64,000 bases of DNA from Polaromonas sp. YR568 (GCF_900116715.1 NZ_FPBM01000001.1:560784-624783), one strand, 5' to 3'; positions 35,941 through 44,906 are shown, counted from the stretch's first letter. Numbers and translations are program-made. Notes: generated from the sequence alone by a model not told the origin.

Positions 35941-36739
35941 AATCACGGGAGCCTCTGACGGCATAGGCGCCGAGATGGCGCGGCAATTGGCCGCCACCCA
36001 CGGCGCCGGCGTGGCGCTGGTGCTGGCCGCGCGCAATGAGGCGCTGCTGGGTGAAGTCGCCGGCCAATGCGCCGCCCACGGCGCGCAAACGCTGGTTGTC
36101 AAAACCGACGTCTCCATCGAGGCCCAATGCCGCCACCTGGTGGATGCAGCCGTCGGGCGCTTCGGGCACATCGACGCCCTCATCAACAACGCCGGCATGT
36201 CGGCGCAGGCCCTGCTCGAAGACGTCAAGGCCGAGGACCTGGCCTGGTACGAGCAGCTGATGCGCATCAACCTCTGGGGCAGCGTCTGGTGCACGCACGC
36301 CGCCTTGCCGCACCTGAAGCTGCGCCACGGCAGCATCGTGGCCGTGTCCAGCCTGGCGGGCCTGATCGGTGTGCCGGGCCGCACCGCCTACAGCGCCACC
36401 AAATTTGCGATGGTGGGCTTTTTTGAAGCGCTGCGCGCCGAAATGAAAGGCGCCGGTGTCAGCGTGACCACGGCCTACCCGGGCGTGGTCGCCACCAACA
36501 TCCGCCACCGCGGCTTCAATGCGGCCGGCGTGGCGGCGGGCTCGAGCGGCCTGAAAGAAGACGATGCCATGAGCGTGGAGGAATGCGCCCGCCTCATCCT
36601 GCAAGGGATGGAACGCCGTGACCGCGAAGTCGTGATGACGGCCAAGGGCAAGCTGGGCCGCTGGCTCAAGCTGATCGCGCCCGGCCGGGTCGAGGCGATG
36701 GCGCTGGCTGCTCTCAAAGACGACGTCAAGCCAACATGA
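35927..36739 (+). CDS. Short-chain dehydrogenase/reductase (SDR)
   Basis: A 270-residue NAD(P)-dependent oxidoreductase. The nucleotide loop is TGASDGIG near residue 6, NNAG lies near 89, and the active-site Tyr-Lys pair is in AYSATK near 155. The C-terminal extension (KLGRWLKLIAPGRVEAM) is like that of SDRs acting on lipids or steroids. The N-terminus MKTIVITGASDG is encoded within a dispersed element, but is normal for the family. It overlaps the next gene by 4 bases (ATGA). Confidence 0.92.
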   Translation: MKTIVITGASDGIGAEMARQLAATHGAGVALVLAARNEALLGEVAGQCAAHGAQTLVVKTDVSIEAQCRHLVDAAVGRFGHIDALINNAGMSAQALLEDVKAEDLAWYEQLMRINLWGSVWCTHAALPHLKLRHGSIVAVSSLAGLIGVPGRTAYSATKFAMVGFFEALRAEMKGAGVSVTTAYPGVVATNIRHRGFNAAGVAAGSSGLKEDDAMSVEECARLILQGMERRDREVVMTAKGKLGRWLKLIAPGRVEAMALAALKDDVKPT

Positions 36740-37323
36740 CCGGTACTGTTCATGGCATGGAACCGCCCTCCGCCTGGGTGCAACGCTGGTCGCACCTGGT
36801 GCCCGAGCGCGGCGTGGTGCTGGATGTCGCCTGCGGCCACGGGCGCCACGCTCGCTGGTTTTACGAACGAAATCACCCTTTAGCCCTTGTAGATAGAGCG
36901 CAAGAAGCTATCGAATTTATAGCGACTTCACTTCCGGCCCGTCCGGCGCAGGCGATTGAAACCGTGGTCGCCGACATTGAAGAAGGCCCCTGGCCGTTCG
37001 CGGGCCGCCAGTTTGACGCCGTCGTCGTCACCAACTACCTCTGGCGCCCGCTAATGCCGGCCCTGTTGGCCAGCCTGGCGCCCGGCGGCGTGCTGATTTA
37101 CGAAACTTTTACCCAAGGCAATGAAACGGTGGGCAAGCCCTCACGGCCTGATTTTTTGCTGCAGCCCGGCGAATTGCTGGAGGTTTGCCAGGGCCTGCGG
37201 GTGGTGGCTTTCGAGGAGGGCTTTCACGAAAACCCGCCGCGCTTCATCCAGCGCATTGCCGCCGTGCGTGAAGCCGCCGCGACTGCGGGTTTGCCCGCCC
37301 CGCCGCGTTATTTACTGCCTTAG
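36736..37323 (+). CDS. Class I SAM-dependent methyltransferase
   Basis: A 195-residue Rossmann-fold methyltransferase. Motif I is VLDVACGHGRHARWF at about 24-37, followed by LALVDR at the usual acidic motif II position and an ADIEEGPWPF segment. The substrate is unknown. A copy of the dispersed element covers residues about 47-63 (PLALVDRAQEAIEFIA) yet the frame and overall length are normal. It is translationally coupled to the SDR and lies upstream of dapA. Confidence 0.88.
   Translation: MTGTVHGMEPPSAWVQRWSHLVPERGVVLDVACGHGRHARWFYERNHPLALVDRAQEAIEFIATSLPARPAQAIETVVADIEEGPWPFAGRQFDAVVVTNYLWRPLMPALLASLAPGGVLIYETFTQGNETVGKPSRPDFLLQPGELLEVCQGLRVVAFEEGFHENPPRFIQRIAAVREAAATAGLPAPPRYLLP
36876..36923 (-). 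repeat. Dispersed ~50-bp element, copy 5 (inside methyltransferase)
   Basis: On the minus strand: GCTATAAATTCGATAGC (a 5-bp inverted repeat), TTCTTGCGCTC, CAAGGGCTAAAG. On the coding strand it is read as RAQEAIEFIA, the same phase used by the copies in coaBC and the ferritin-like gene. Confidence 0.85.
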
Positions 37324-37415
37324 GCTCTGGGTAGAATGCAGGATTGGCTTTTTGGAGCCGGCCGGCGGTATTGCGGCCGGGGCCTCCCCGGGCCGCGAAC
37401 GTTTACAAGCAAAGC

Positions 37416-38300
37416 ATGAAACCCATTACTGGCAGCATCGTTGCACTGGCAACGCCCTTGCACGACGACGGCAGCGTAGATTACCCCACACTGCGCAAAC
37501 TGGTCGACTGGCACATCGCCGAGGGAACCGACTGCATCGGCGTGGTGGGCACCACCGGCGAATCACCCACCGTTAACGTCGAAGAACACTGCGAAATCAT
37601 CCGCGTCTCGGTGGAGCAGGCCAAAAAACGCGTGCCTATCATGGCCGGTTGCGGCGCCAACTCGACCGCCGAAGCGATCGAACTCGCCAAATTCGCCAAG
37701 GGCGTCGGCGCCGACTGCCAGTTGCAGGTTGTCCCCTACTACAACAAGCCCACCCAGGAAGGCCAGTACCGCCACTTCAAGGCGATCGCCGAAGCCGTGG
37801 GCGACCTGCCGACCGTGCTTTACAACGTGCCCGGCCGCACCGTGGCCGATATGGCGCATGCCACCGTGCTGCGCCTGGCCCAGGTGCCCGGCATTGTCGG
37901 TATCAAGGAAGCCACCGGCAACATCGAGCGCGCGCAGTGGCTGATCAAGGAAGTGCCCAAGGGCTTTGCCGTGTATTCGGGCGACGACCCGACGGCCGTG
38001 GCGCTGATGCTGTGCGGCGGCCAGGGCAATGTCAGCGTGACAGCCAACGTCGCCCCCCGCCTCATGCATGAGCTGTGCGTGGCTGCAGTGGCCGGCGACG
38101 CACGGCGTGCCATGGAGCTGCAACTAAAACTGCTGCCGCTGCATCGAAACCTCTTTGTCGAAGCCAACCCGATTCCCGTGAAGTGGGCCATGGCCCGCAT
38201 GGGTCTTTGCGGTGGCACGCTGCGCCTGCCGATGACGCCGCTGGAAACATCGAACGAAGCCACCGTGGAAAACGCCCTGCGCGCCTGCGGCCTGATTTGA
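37416..38300 (+). CDS. dapA: 4-hydroxy-tetrahydrodipicolinate synthase
   Basis: A 294-residue class I aldolase for the first committed step of the lysine/diaminopimelate branch, condensing pyruvate with aspartate semialdehyde. The Schiff-base lysine is K164 (GIKEATGN), the catalytic tyrosine Y136 (VLYNVPGRT), and GTTGESPT is the pyruvate-binding loop. The ATG at 37416 gives the family start. bamC follows after 31 bases, as is usual in proteobacteria. Confidence 0.96.
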   Translation: MKPITGSIVALATPLHDDGSVDYPTLRKLVDWHIAEGTDCIGVVGTTGESPTVNVEEHCEIIRVSVEQAKKRVPIMAGCGANSTAEAIELAKFAKGVGADCQLQVVPYYNKPTQEGQYRHFKAIAEAVGDLPTVLYNVPGRTVADMAHATVLRLAQVPGIVGIKEATGNIERAQWLIKEVPKGFAVYSGDDPTAVALMLCGGQGNVSVTANVAPRLMHELCVAAVAGDARRAMELQLKLLPLHRNLFVEANPIPVKWAMARMGLCGGTLRLPMTPLETSNEATVENALRACGLI

Positions 38301-38331
38301 CTTGCCTGATCTGATTTTTAAGGGAACCCAA

Positions 38332-39483
38332 GTGAAGATATCGTCAACACGTCCTGCATTTACCCAAGCCCGGAGCGCCGCAACCGTGTCCGCACTGGTT
38401 GCCCTCAGCCTGCTCGCCGGCTGCTCTTCCCTCAAGGAGGTCATGGAGGGTGAGCGCGTCGACTACAAGAGCAGCGGCGCCAAGGGTCCTTCCCTGGATA
38501 TCCCTCCCGACCTGACGCAGCTCACCCGCGAAACCCGTTATGTGGTGCCCGGCACCGCCGTGTCTGCCAGCAGCTACCAGGTGGGCCAGCCCACCCAGGC
38601 GGTGCAGACAGCCGCTGTGACCGTCGGCGACGTGCGCATCGAGCGCGCAGGCACCCAGCGCTGGCTGGTGGTGAATCGCCCCGCCGACAAGCTCTGGGGC
38701 CCGGTTCGTGATTTCTGGCTGGAGAGCGGTTTCCTGCTGTCGCAAGACGAGGAAAACCTCGGCATCATGGAAACCGACTACGCCGAGAACCGCGCCAAGC
38801 TGCCGCAGGACTTTATCCGCAGCGCCCTGGGCAAGGTCTTTGACGGCCTTTACTCCACCGGCGAGCGCGACAAATTCCGCACGCGTCTGGAGCGCCGCCC
38901 CGACGGCAGCACCGAAATTTATGTCAGCCACCGCGGCATGGTGGAAGTCGTCACCGGTGCAAAAGCCGGCAATGCCGCCACCACCGGCGACAGCACGCTG
39001 TGGCAACCCCGCCCCGCCGATCCGGAACTCGAAGCCGAATTCCTGCGCCGCCTGATGGTCAAGCTGGGTGTGTCGCAAGAACAATCCAAGGCACTGGTGG
39101 CGGCAGGCGCGGCCAAACAGAGCTCCCGGATCGCCACGGTCAACAACCAGCCCGTCGTGCAAATCGATGAAGGCTTTGAACGCGCCTGGCGCCGGGTCGG
39201 CCTGGCACTGGACCGCACCGGCTTTACCGTAGAAGACCGCGACCGCAGCCAGGGCACCTACTACGTGCGTTACGTCGAGCCGGTCGTGAACAAGACCGAG
39301 CCCGGCTTCTTCAGCAAGCTGTTCAGCGGCTCCCCGGCCGCTACGCCGCCGCTGAAGTACCGCATCGCCGTCAAGAGCCAGGGCGAAAGCACCACGGTAT
39401 CGGTCCTCAATGCCCAAGGTGCGCCTGAAGCGTCGGCCAATGCGCAGCGCATCGTGCAGGTCATCGCCGACGATCTGAAATAA
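38332..39483 (+). CDS. bamC: Outer membrane assembly lipoprotein BamC
   Basis: A 383-residue lipoprotein of the BAM complex, which inserts beta-barrel proteins into the outer membrane. The signal peptide ends in a lipobox LLAGC (residue about 27). The two helix-grip domains are represented by ADKLWGPVRDFWLESGF and ERAWRRVGLALDRTGFTV. The GTG start at 38332 has AAGGGA upstream. The dapA-bamC linkage matches E. coli dapA-bamC (formerly dapX/nlpB). Confidence 0.93.
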   Translation: MKISSTRPAFTQARSAATVSALVALSLLAGCSSLKEVMEGERVDYKSSGAKGPSLDIPPDLTQLTRETRYVVPGTAVSASSYQVGQPTQAVQTAAVTVGDVRIERAGTQRWLVVNRPADKLWGPVRDFWLESGFLLSQDEENLGIMETDYAENRAKLPQDFIRSALGKVFDGLYSTGERDKFRTRLERRPDGSTEIYVSHRGMVEVVTGAKAGNAATTGDSTLWQPRPADPELEAEFLRRLMVKLGVSQEQSKALVAAGAAKQSSRIATVNNQPVVQIDEGFERAWRRVGLALDRTGFTVEDRDRSQGTYYVRYVEPVVNKTEPGFFSKLFSGSPAATPPLKYRIAVKSQGESTTVSVLNAQGAPEASANAQRIVQVIADDLK

Positions 39484-39547
39484 ACCCGGACTTGCGGCCC
39501 GATCTTTCCAGCTCCGGTCTTGCAGGCCGTTCAGGTCACATACGCCG

Positions 39548-40321
39548 GTGTTAAGGTTCAAAAGCCTGGGCAGCGGCAGTTCGGGCAATGCCACACTGGT
39601 CGAAGCGATAGGAACTGCGCCCTTGCGCATCCTTGTCGATTGCGGGCTTGGCCTTAAGCACCTGCTCTATCGCCTCGGCCAGGCCGGCCTGCAACCGGAA
39701 GACATCCATGCCGTGTTCGTGACGCATGAACACGGCGACCATATCGGCTGCGCCCGGTCCCTTTCACTGCGCTACCGCATCCCGGTTTGGATGAGCCGCG
39801 GCACTCATGCCGCTATTGGTGCGCCGGATTTCGACGGATTGCTGCACATAGCCCGCGACAACCAGGTCATCGACCTGGGCGGCATGCAGCTCACCCCTTT
39901 CACCGTGCCCCACGATGCCAGGGAGCCCCTGCAACTCAGTTGTACCGACGGCTCTGCAAAGCTGGGCATCCTGACAGATCTTGGGCACGCTACCGCGCAT
40001 GTGACGGCCCATCTCGCGGCTTGCGACGCCTTGCTGCTGGAATGCAACCACGATACGGACATGCTGGCCCAGTCGTCGTACCCGGCATTCCTGAAGCGGC
40101 GGGTGGGCGGCCAATACGGCCATCTCTCCAACGTCGCCGCGTCAGAGGTCTTGCGGGTGGTCGCGCATCAGGGGCTGAAGCACCTGGTGGCCGCGCACCT
40201 GAGCGTGCAAAACAACCGCCCCGCGCTGGTTCAAAGCCTGATGGCTGAAACCCTGTCCCGCGCCGCGCAAGACATCATCGTGGCAGGCCCCGACAACGGC
40301 ACCCCCTGGCTTCATATCTGA
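39548..40321 (+). CDS. MBL-fold metallo-hydrolase (YycJ-like)
   Basis: A 257-residue metallo-beta-lactamase-fold protein beginning RFKSLGSGSSGNATLVE, the signature of the YycJ/WalJ exonuclease-like group. The metal site H60-x-H62-x-D64-H65 is in VTHEHGDHIG. E. coli-like members are nucleases or phosphodiesterases; the precise substrate is uncertain. The GTG at 39548 is the only sensible start. It is followed by a strong terminator shared with the next, convergent gene. Confidence 0.88.
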   Translation: MLRFKSLGSGSSGNATLVEAIGTAPLRILVDCGLGLKHLLYRLGQAGLQPEDIHAVFVTHEHGDHIGCARSLSLRYRIPVWMSRGTHAAIGAPDFDGLLHIARDNQVIDLGGMQLTPFTVPHDAREPLQLSCTDGSAKLGILTDLGHATAHVTAHLAACDALLLECNHDTDMLAQSSYPAFLKRRVGGQYGHLSNVAASEVLRVVAHQGLKHLVAAHLSVQNNRPALVQSLMAETLSRAAQDIIVAGPDNGTPWLHI

Positions 40322-40362
40322 CGGCCGGCAGGCCGCGGACACGCCGAGAAACAGACGGGCAT

Positions 40363-40388
40363 AAAAAAGCCGCCTTTCGGCGGCTTTC
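40363..40388. terminator. Bidirectional rho-independent terminator
   Basis: GCCGCC-TTTC-GGCGGC, extended by AAA/TTT pairs, with A-rich sequence to the left and TTT to the right. It lies between the convergent ends of the MBL hydrolase (stop 40321) and the lipoprotein gene (stop 40406) and can serve both. Confidence 0.9.
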
Positions 40389-40405
40389 TCAATTCACTGA
40401 AGAAT

Positions 40406-40666
40406 TTACTTCTTCGCGGCGCTGGCAGCAGCGGTGGTAGCGGCAGCAGCTGCGGCGTCAGCCGAAGGAGCAGCGGATGCGGCGGCAGCTGGTGCGGATG
40501 CGTCAGCAGCTGGTGCGGAAGCGGCAGCAGCTGGTGCCGATGCGTCGGCGGCTGGTGCTGGTGCAGCGGCTGGTGCGGGTGCTGGTGCAGCGGCTTCTTC
40601 TTTCTTGCCGCAAGCAGCCAGAGCAACAGCGGCAACGATAGCTGCCAGGACGAGTGACTTGTTCAT
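40406..40666 (-). CDS. Alanine/proline-rich small lipoprotein
   Basis: An 86-residue protein: signal peptide MNKSLVLAAIVAAVALAAC with a lipobox cysteine, then KKEE and about 60 residues of Ala/Pro/Ser/Asp only. It contains a 14-residue unit, APAADASAPAAAAS, repeated twice in tandem, with matching DNA. Function unknown; such spacers may cross the periplasm or cell wall. Low-complexity coding makes homology search unreliable, but the lipobox, start and terminator support a real gene. Confidence 0.75.
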   Translation of the reverse strand: MNKSLVLAAIVAAVALAACGKKEEAAAPAPAPAAAPAPAADASAPAAAASAPAADASAPAAAASAAPSADAAAAAATTAAASAAKK

Positions 40667-40696
40667 TTTTACGATCCTTGATGATATTTAAGAAAA

Positions 40697-40712
40697 CAAT
40701 TTCCGGAAATTG
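40697..40712. promoter_or_regulatory. 16-bp perfect palindrome upstream of the lipoprotein
   Basis: CAATTTCC-GGAAATTG is an exact palindrome 31 bases before the start codon at 40666. It could be an operator for a dimeric regulator or part of a leader hairpin. The flanks are A/T-rich as expected for a promoter. Confidence 0.5.
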
Positions 40713-40883
40713 TCAAAAAAACCCAAATCTGGATTCAGATTATTTTTGACCGGGGAAAGGACTCGAGCTCTTTCTACCCAGCTTTAAATTATATGCCGGA
40801 TATCAGAAAGACGATTGCAAGCCTGAAAACCCTTAGTCGGGTTATCGCTACCGTACAACGGACAAATAGCGGCCAGACACAGG

Positions 40884-41396
40884 CTACAGCCCAAGCGTGG
40901 TTGCGGGAAAAGCCGGCGAGCTTTTCAGCAACCGCTCATTCAGGCGTTCCCGCAGCGCCACCCGCCTGCCGACCTCTGAGCCGGCAACGCCCGTGCAGCG
41001 CTGAATATCCAGCCGCTCAAACACCCACTGGGGGCCCAGCAAGGCACTGGGCATTTCCTCGGCCGGAGCCGATGTGTTGGCGCGGCATTCCACAATGTGA
41101 GCCCAGGTACGCCGCCAGGTGACGAACCTCGCGTGCCGGCGAATGATTTCGTCGTAATTTTTAGCCAGCATGGTGAATTTCCGCCCGGTCATGGACCAGT
41201 CGTTCAAGGCTTCAATCACCGCGCGCTCGCCCAGGGGCCAGTCGCCAAAATCAGAATCGGAGACCACAATTTCCCGCCATCCCTGCGCGGCCGCTGCGGC
41301 AAAAGCCTGGCGTATCAGTTGCGTAAAGTCGCTGAGCCCGCTGAAACGGCCCTCCAGCAACAACGGGGGTTGGGGACTTGGGTTTTCAGGGGCCAT
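40884..41396 (-). CDS. Conserved hypothetical protein, 170 aa
   Basis: I recognise this only as a type of small cytoplasmic protein seen in Burkholderiales, without known function. Features: LLLEGRFSGLSDFTQLIRQAF, DWPLGERAVIEALNDW, the strongly conserved-looking ARFVTWRRTWAHIVECRA, and a C-terminal SSPAFPATTLGL. No signal or membrane helix is visible. It lies 31 bases downstream of the RoxA-like oxygenase gene and is probably co-transcribed. Confidence 0.65.
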   Translation of the reverse strand: MAPENPSPQPPLLLEGRFSGLSDFTQLIRQAFAAAAAQGWREIVVSDSDFGDWPLGERAVIEALNDWSMTGRKFTMLAKNYDEIIRRHARFVTWRRTWAHIVECRANTSAPAEEMPSALLGPQWVFERLDIQRCTGVAGSEVGRRVALRERLNERLLKSSPAFPATTLGL

Positions 41397-41427
41397 GAGA
41401 CTTCTCCCGGGGCAAGATCACAGAAAG

Positions 41428-42651
41428 TCAGGAATCGGCTTGCAACAGCTCCTGGCGCAGCCAGCCGGCGTCGTGCCAGTCGCCCAGCAGGGCCATCGCG
41501 GATACACCGGCCTTTCGCAACTCCCGCGGCGCCAGGCTGCGCTGATCGGCCAGCCGGCGCATGAGCGCCGCATCCGCACCTTTGGCCAGGTAGCTTTCAC
41601 CGTTGATGAACACATGATCGCTGTCATACATCATCCGGGTGCGTGCATCAAGCTGGACACCGGCTTGCCCTGCCCGCGCGGCGTCGGCATCCCATTCGTC
41701 GGCAGCCTCGTCAAACCACACCGAGGGTTTTGGCTCGGTCATGTATTCGCCCAGGGCGCAGGCCAGCGCCAGCGGGTCTTTCAGCGCCTCTTCAAGCGCC
41801 TGGCTGGCAAAGGCCGTCAGGCTTGCGGGCAAGGCCGCAGGGTTGGCTGTTGCGGCCTGCTCCGGATCACGGTACAGCGCCGGCGTCTTTGTCTTTACCT
41901 TGCCGTTGCGGCCGGTCGCATCCGCATCGCCATCGTCTTCGCTGAATTCAGCCAGGCGCTGCAGCAATTCGGTGGCCAGTTCACGGCTCCCCGGCGACCT
42001 GAAGCCGATGGAGTAGGTCATGCAGTCCGCTGCTTTACCTCCTGAATCCGCCGCCTCGGCAATGCCGTCGTGCGCATAGCGCGGCGGCAGGTAAAGCATG
42101 TCGCCGGCCTCGAGCACAAACTCTTCTTCGGGTTCGAAATTCTGCAAAATCTTCAGTGGCACGCCGTCCTGAAGGGTCAGGTCTTTTTGGCGCCCGATCT
42201 TCCAGCGCCGCCGGCCGCTGGCCTGCAGCAAGAACACGTCATAGCTGTCGAAATGCGGCCCCACGCCACCGCCCGCAGTGGCAAATGAAATCATCAGGTC
42301 GTCGAGCCGTGCGTCGGGCACAAAGCGAAACTGCTGCAGCAATGCGTGCGCCCCGGGCTCATGCAGATCCACACCCTGCACCAGCAGCGTCCAGCCCTTC
42401 TGGCTCAAGGGCGGCAGCCCCGACGCGGTGATCGGCCCCTGCTTCATGCGCCAGCCCTTGGGCTGCTGCACGATCAGGCGTGACTCCACATGCTCGCGCG
42501 CGGCCAGCTTGAACAGCTCGGGACGGCTCAATACAGGCCGCATTCCGGGGATGGCCTGGCGTACGAGCAGCGGCTTTTTTTGCCAGTGCCGGCGCATGAA
42601 TTGCGCGGGGCTCAGGCCGGCGAGAAGCGCTAGAGGTTGATTTACATCCAT
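41428..42651 (-). CDS. Cupin-fold ribosomal oxygenase, RoxA/YcfD-like
   Basis: A 407-residue JmjC-type iron and 2-oxoglutarate oxygenase. The N-terminus (FMRRHWQKKPLLVRQ) and the metal pair H133-x-D135 in GPHFDSYDVF match E. coli YcfD (RoxA), which hydroxylates an arginine of ribosomal protein uL16. The third ligand is probably the His in PRYAHDG. The C-terminal winged-helix region contains an Asp/Gly-rich insert (SEDDGDADATGRN). The start is 14 bases from the divergent slyD-like start, so promoters overlap the opposing coding sequence. Orthology is likely but the substrate is inferred. Confidence 0.88.
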   Translation of the reverse strand: MDVNQPLALLAGLSPAQFMRRHWQKKPLLVRQAIPGMRPVLSRPELFKLAAREHVESRLIVQQPKGWRMKQGPITASGLPPLSQKGWTLLVQGVDLHEPGAHALLQQFRFVPDARLDDLMISFATAGGGVGPHFDSYDVFLLQASGRRRWKIGRQKDLTLQDGVPLKILQNFEPEEEFVLEAGDMLYLPPRYAHDGIAEAADSGGKAADCMTYSIGFRSPGSRELATELLQRLAEFSEDDGDADATGRNGKVKTKTPALYRDPEQAATANPAALPASLTAFASQALEEALKDPLALACALGEYMTEPKPSVWFDEAADEWDADAARAGQAGVQLDARTRMMYDSDHVFINGESYLAKGADAALMRRLADQRSLAPRELRKAGVSAMALLGDWHDAGWLRQELLQADS

Positions 42652-42665
42652 GGGACAATTGTCGG

Positions 42666-43190
42666 ATGAAAATCACCCCGCAATGCGTCGTAGCCCTCAC
42701 ATGGACGCTGAAAGACACCTTGGGCGATGTGCTGGACGAACTCGACGAGCCCATCGAGTTTTTGTTGGGCGGCGACGACCTGCTGGCCAAAATCGAAGAA
42801 GCGCTTCAGGGCCATGAAGCAGGCGACAGGCTTGAGCTGCACCTGGAGCCCGAAGACGCTTTTGGCGACTACGATGAAAACCGCGTCTTCCTGGAGCCGC
42901 GCAAGATTTTCCCGGCAGAACTCGAAGAAGGCATGACTTTTGACGGCGCCGCGCTTCCCAAGGGCGGGAGCGGACAGGTGCCTTCAGAACATATCTACAC
43001 CGTGACCGAGATTTACCCCGACCACGTGGTTCTGGACGGCAACCATCCGCTGGCGGGCATTGCCATCCGGCTGGCGGTGAAAGTCGAATCGGTGCGAGAA
43101 GCTACCGAAGAAGAAATCGGCCAGGGCTCCCTGGGCACCGGCTTCTTCAAGCTTGAGCCGCTCACGCCCGGAAGCGGCACCCTGCACTGA
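42666..43190 (+). CDS. FKBP-type peptidyl-prolyl isomerase, SlyD-like
   Basis: A 174-residue FKBP with the SlyD/SlpA domain order: FKBP strands (VVALTWTLKDTLGDVLDE), then DDLLAKIEEALQGHEAGDRLELHLEPEDAFGDYDE leading into an insert-in-flap domain. The long His/Cys metal-binding tail of E. coli SlyD is absent. It assists protein folding in the cytoplasm. It is divergent from the oxygenase gene, 14 bases away. Whether it should be called slyD or fkpB-like is open. Confidence 0.88.
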   Translation: MKITPQCVVALTWTLKDTLGDVLDELDEPIEFLLGGDDLLAKIEEALQGHEAGDRLELHLEPEDAFGDYDENRVFLEPRKIFPAELEEGMTFDGAALPKGGSGQVPSEHIYTVTEIYPDHVVLDGNHPLAGIAIRLAVKVESVREATEEEIGQGSLGTGFFKLEPLTPGSGTLH

Positions 43191-43199
43191 ATAAACGAA

Positions 43200-43241
43200 G
43201 CAGGGGCGGCGCGGTATCACCGCCGCCGCCCCTTGCGTTTT
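43200..43241 (+). terminator. Terminator after the SlyD-like gene
   Basis: A long GC-rich stem (GGGGCGGCG with its complement, one bulge, loop ATC) followed by GTTTTC. It lies between convergent genes ending at 43190 and 43253. Confidence 0.8.
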
Positions 43242-43252
43242 CAGCGCCCTGC

Positions 43253-43807
43253 TTACATGCGGTACAGCAGGCCGTTCTCAATCCTCACACGGTCGCCGAT
43301 GCGCAGGTCACCCGTGGAAGGCACGTCATAAGCGCGGCCGCTGCCGTTGTCGAGCTGGACGGATACACGATAGGTTTCACGCACATTGGCGGCATTGCGG
43401 TTTTTCTCGATGGCATTGCCGGCAACGGCGCCGCCTACAGCGCCGACAACGGTTGCCACGTCCTTACCGGTTCCGCCGCCGATCTGGTGGCCCACCACAG
43501 CACCGGCAACGCCGCCGAGGATGGCGCCTACGCCTGAACCCCTGGCTTGCTCCTGGGTACGAAACACTTCCACGTTGCTCACGCGTCCGTATTCGATGTA
43601 GCGGTTCTGCTGGTTGGTCGGGTAGGTGCCGGCCGGATAGGTGCCGGCAGGGTAGGTCTGGTTGGGGTAGCTGGCGGTGTTCGGATTTGGATAGGTCGCG
43701 GGGTAGTTGGCATCGGACACCGGCGGGCTCATGGGAGCACAGGCTGCCAGGCCGGCCAGCACCAACACCACGGAAGCCGATGAAATAAAGCGGGATGTGT
43801 TTCGCAT
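43253..43807 (-). CDS. SlyB-like outer membrane lipoprotein with glycine zipper
   Basis: A 184-residue lipoprotein: signal peptide with lipobox LAGLAAC (residue about 23), then a proline/tyrosine spacer with the repeated unit AGTYPAGTYP, then the glycine zipper GVGAILGGVAGAVVGHQIGGG, and a C-terminal SH3-like beta segment (YRVSVQLDNGSGRAYDV). This matches the Pcp/SlyB family that stabilises the outer membrane. It lacks an adjacent partner. Two short zipper-only lipoproteins occur elsewhere at 62258 and 62629. Confidence 0.88.
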   Translation of the reverse strand: MRNTSRFISSASVVLVLAGLAACAPMSPPVSDANYPATYPNPNTASYPNQTYPAGTYPAGTYPTNQQNRYIEYGRVSNVEVFRTQEQARGSGVGAILGGVAGAVVGHQIGGGTGKDVATVVGAVGGAVAGNAIEKNRNAANVRETYRVSVQLDNGSGRAYDVPSTGDLRIGDRVRIENGLLYRM

Positions 43808-44000
43808 GAGTCTCTCCTGTTAATAAGTTTCATGAGATCCCGGCACCAGGTGCACGGGGACTCTCATGGCTTATTAAGGACACACTCACACAAATCCCGG
43901 GTGGGGATTGGGCCTGTCGCAACGTGGGAGCCTTGTTGCAGGGGCTGTAGGAAAAGCCCCACCCCTGCTTCACTGCCGGCGCGCGGCAGCGGAAGAAAAT

Positions 44001-44447
44001 TCAGGCCTTGCCGGTGGAGCCGTAGCCGCCCTCGCCCCGCTCGCTGGCGGGGAACTCGGAGACCACATTGAACTGCGCCTGCACTACGGGCACGATCATC
44101 AGCTGCGCGATGCGTTCCATCGGCTCAATGGTGAATGGCACGTCGCTGCGGTTCCAGGCGCTGACCATCAGTTGCCCCTGGTAGTCGCTGTCGATTAAAC
44201 CCACCAGGTTGCCGAGCACGATACCGTGCTTATGGCCCAGACCCGAGCGCGGCAGGATAAGGGCCGCGTAACCGGGGTTGTGCAGATAGATCGCAATGCC
44301 GGTAGGCACCAGTTGCCAGGCATTGGCCGCCAGCGTCAGGGGTGCATCGAGGCAGGCCCGCAGATCAAGGCCGGCGCTGCCGGGTGTGGCATACGCCGGA
44401 AGGTTGCCCTGAAGCCGTGGGTCGAGAATTTTGACGTCAATTTGCAT
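44001..44447 (-). CDS. dut: Deoxyuridine 5'-triphosphate nucleotidohydrolase
   Basis: A 148-residue trimeric dUTPase converting dUTP to dUMP and keeping uracil out of DNA. The motifs are [10 protein letters not shown] (1), RSGLGHKHG (2), [12 protein letters not shown] (3), [11 protein letters not shown] (4), and the C-terminal GEGGYGSTG (5). The gene is 3 bases from the upstream membrane-protein gene on the same strand, and coaBC lies above that. A coaBC-dut linkage is common in bacteria. Confidence 0.95.
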   Translation of the reverse strand: MQIDVKILDPRLQGNLPAYATPGSAGLDLRACLDAPLTLAANAWQLVPTGIAIYLHNPGYAALILPRSGLGHKHGIVLGNLVGLIDSDYQGQLMVSAWNRSDVPFTIEPMERIAQLMIVPVVQAQFNVVSEFPASERGEGGYGSTGKA

Positions 44448-44450
44448 GAA

Positions 44451-44906
44451 CTACTTTTTCCTGGATTGTTGATTCTTTTGGGCTTCTTCCGCCGCCTGGC
44501 GAGCCAGCTCACGCAAGCGCTGCACCAGCGCCCCCGATGAATTGCGATTGACCTTGAAGATCACCCAGGCCGCATACACCAGCAAGGCAGGAATAAACAG
44601 GAAACCGGCGCCCGGCACAAGCCTGGCCAGCGCCTGGGTAGCAATCCACAAGCCCACCACCCACTTGATGTGCGTCAGGAGAGACATGCCGGCCAGAGGC
44701 GCAGCAGCCGCTTTCACGGAAGGTGTGCCCGAACTCGCCGAGAACCGGGACGGCGCCTGGGATGGAGATGACGGCGACACATCCTTGGCCCCCTGGGGCT
44801 TGAACAGGTCTTCGCGAGCGCCCGCTGCCGCATTGGCGCCGGTCAGGCGCTCTACATAACTCGCGAAATCGCCATCCGGCGGCGTGTCCGAAGGATGAAT
44901 CATCAT
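44451..44906 (-). CDS. Uncharacterised membrane protein between coaBC and dut
   Basis: A 151-residue protein: a polar Ser/Pro/Ala-rich N-terminus (to about 70), two adjacent hydrophobic stretches (about 76-120, SLLTHIKWVVGLWIATQALARL and FLFIPALLVYAAWVIFKV, shown here as parts of a hairpin), and a basic Gln/Lys-rich amphipathic C-terminus. Its start overlaps coaBC by four bases (ATGA). Function unknown; the basic tail may face the cytoplasm. Confidence 0.65.
   Translation of the reverse strand: MMIHPSDTPPDGDFASYVERLTGANAAAGAREDLFKPQGAKDVSPSSPSQAPSRFSASSGTPSVKAAAAPLAGMSLLTHIKWVVGLWIATQALARLVPGAGFLFIPALLVYAAWVIFKVNRNSSGALVQRLRELARQAAEEAQKNQQSRKK

Noticed and set aside
40434..40691. An alanine-rich ORF on the plus strand opposite the lipoprotein gene.
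   Set aside because: It lacks a signal or motif. The minus-strand frame has a lipobox, a good start and a terminator.
43920..43975. GGGGCT/AGCCCC hairpin downstream of dut as a terminator.
   Set aside because: Stem of six with a long loop and no T-run; too weak to annotate.
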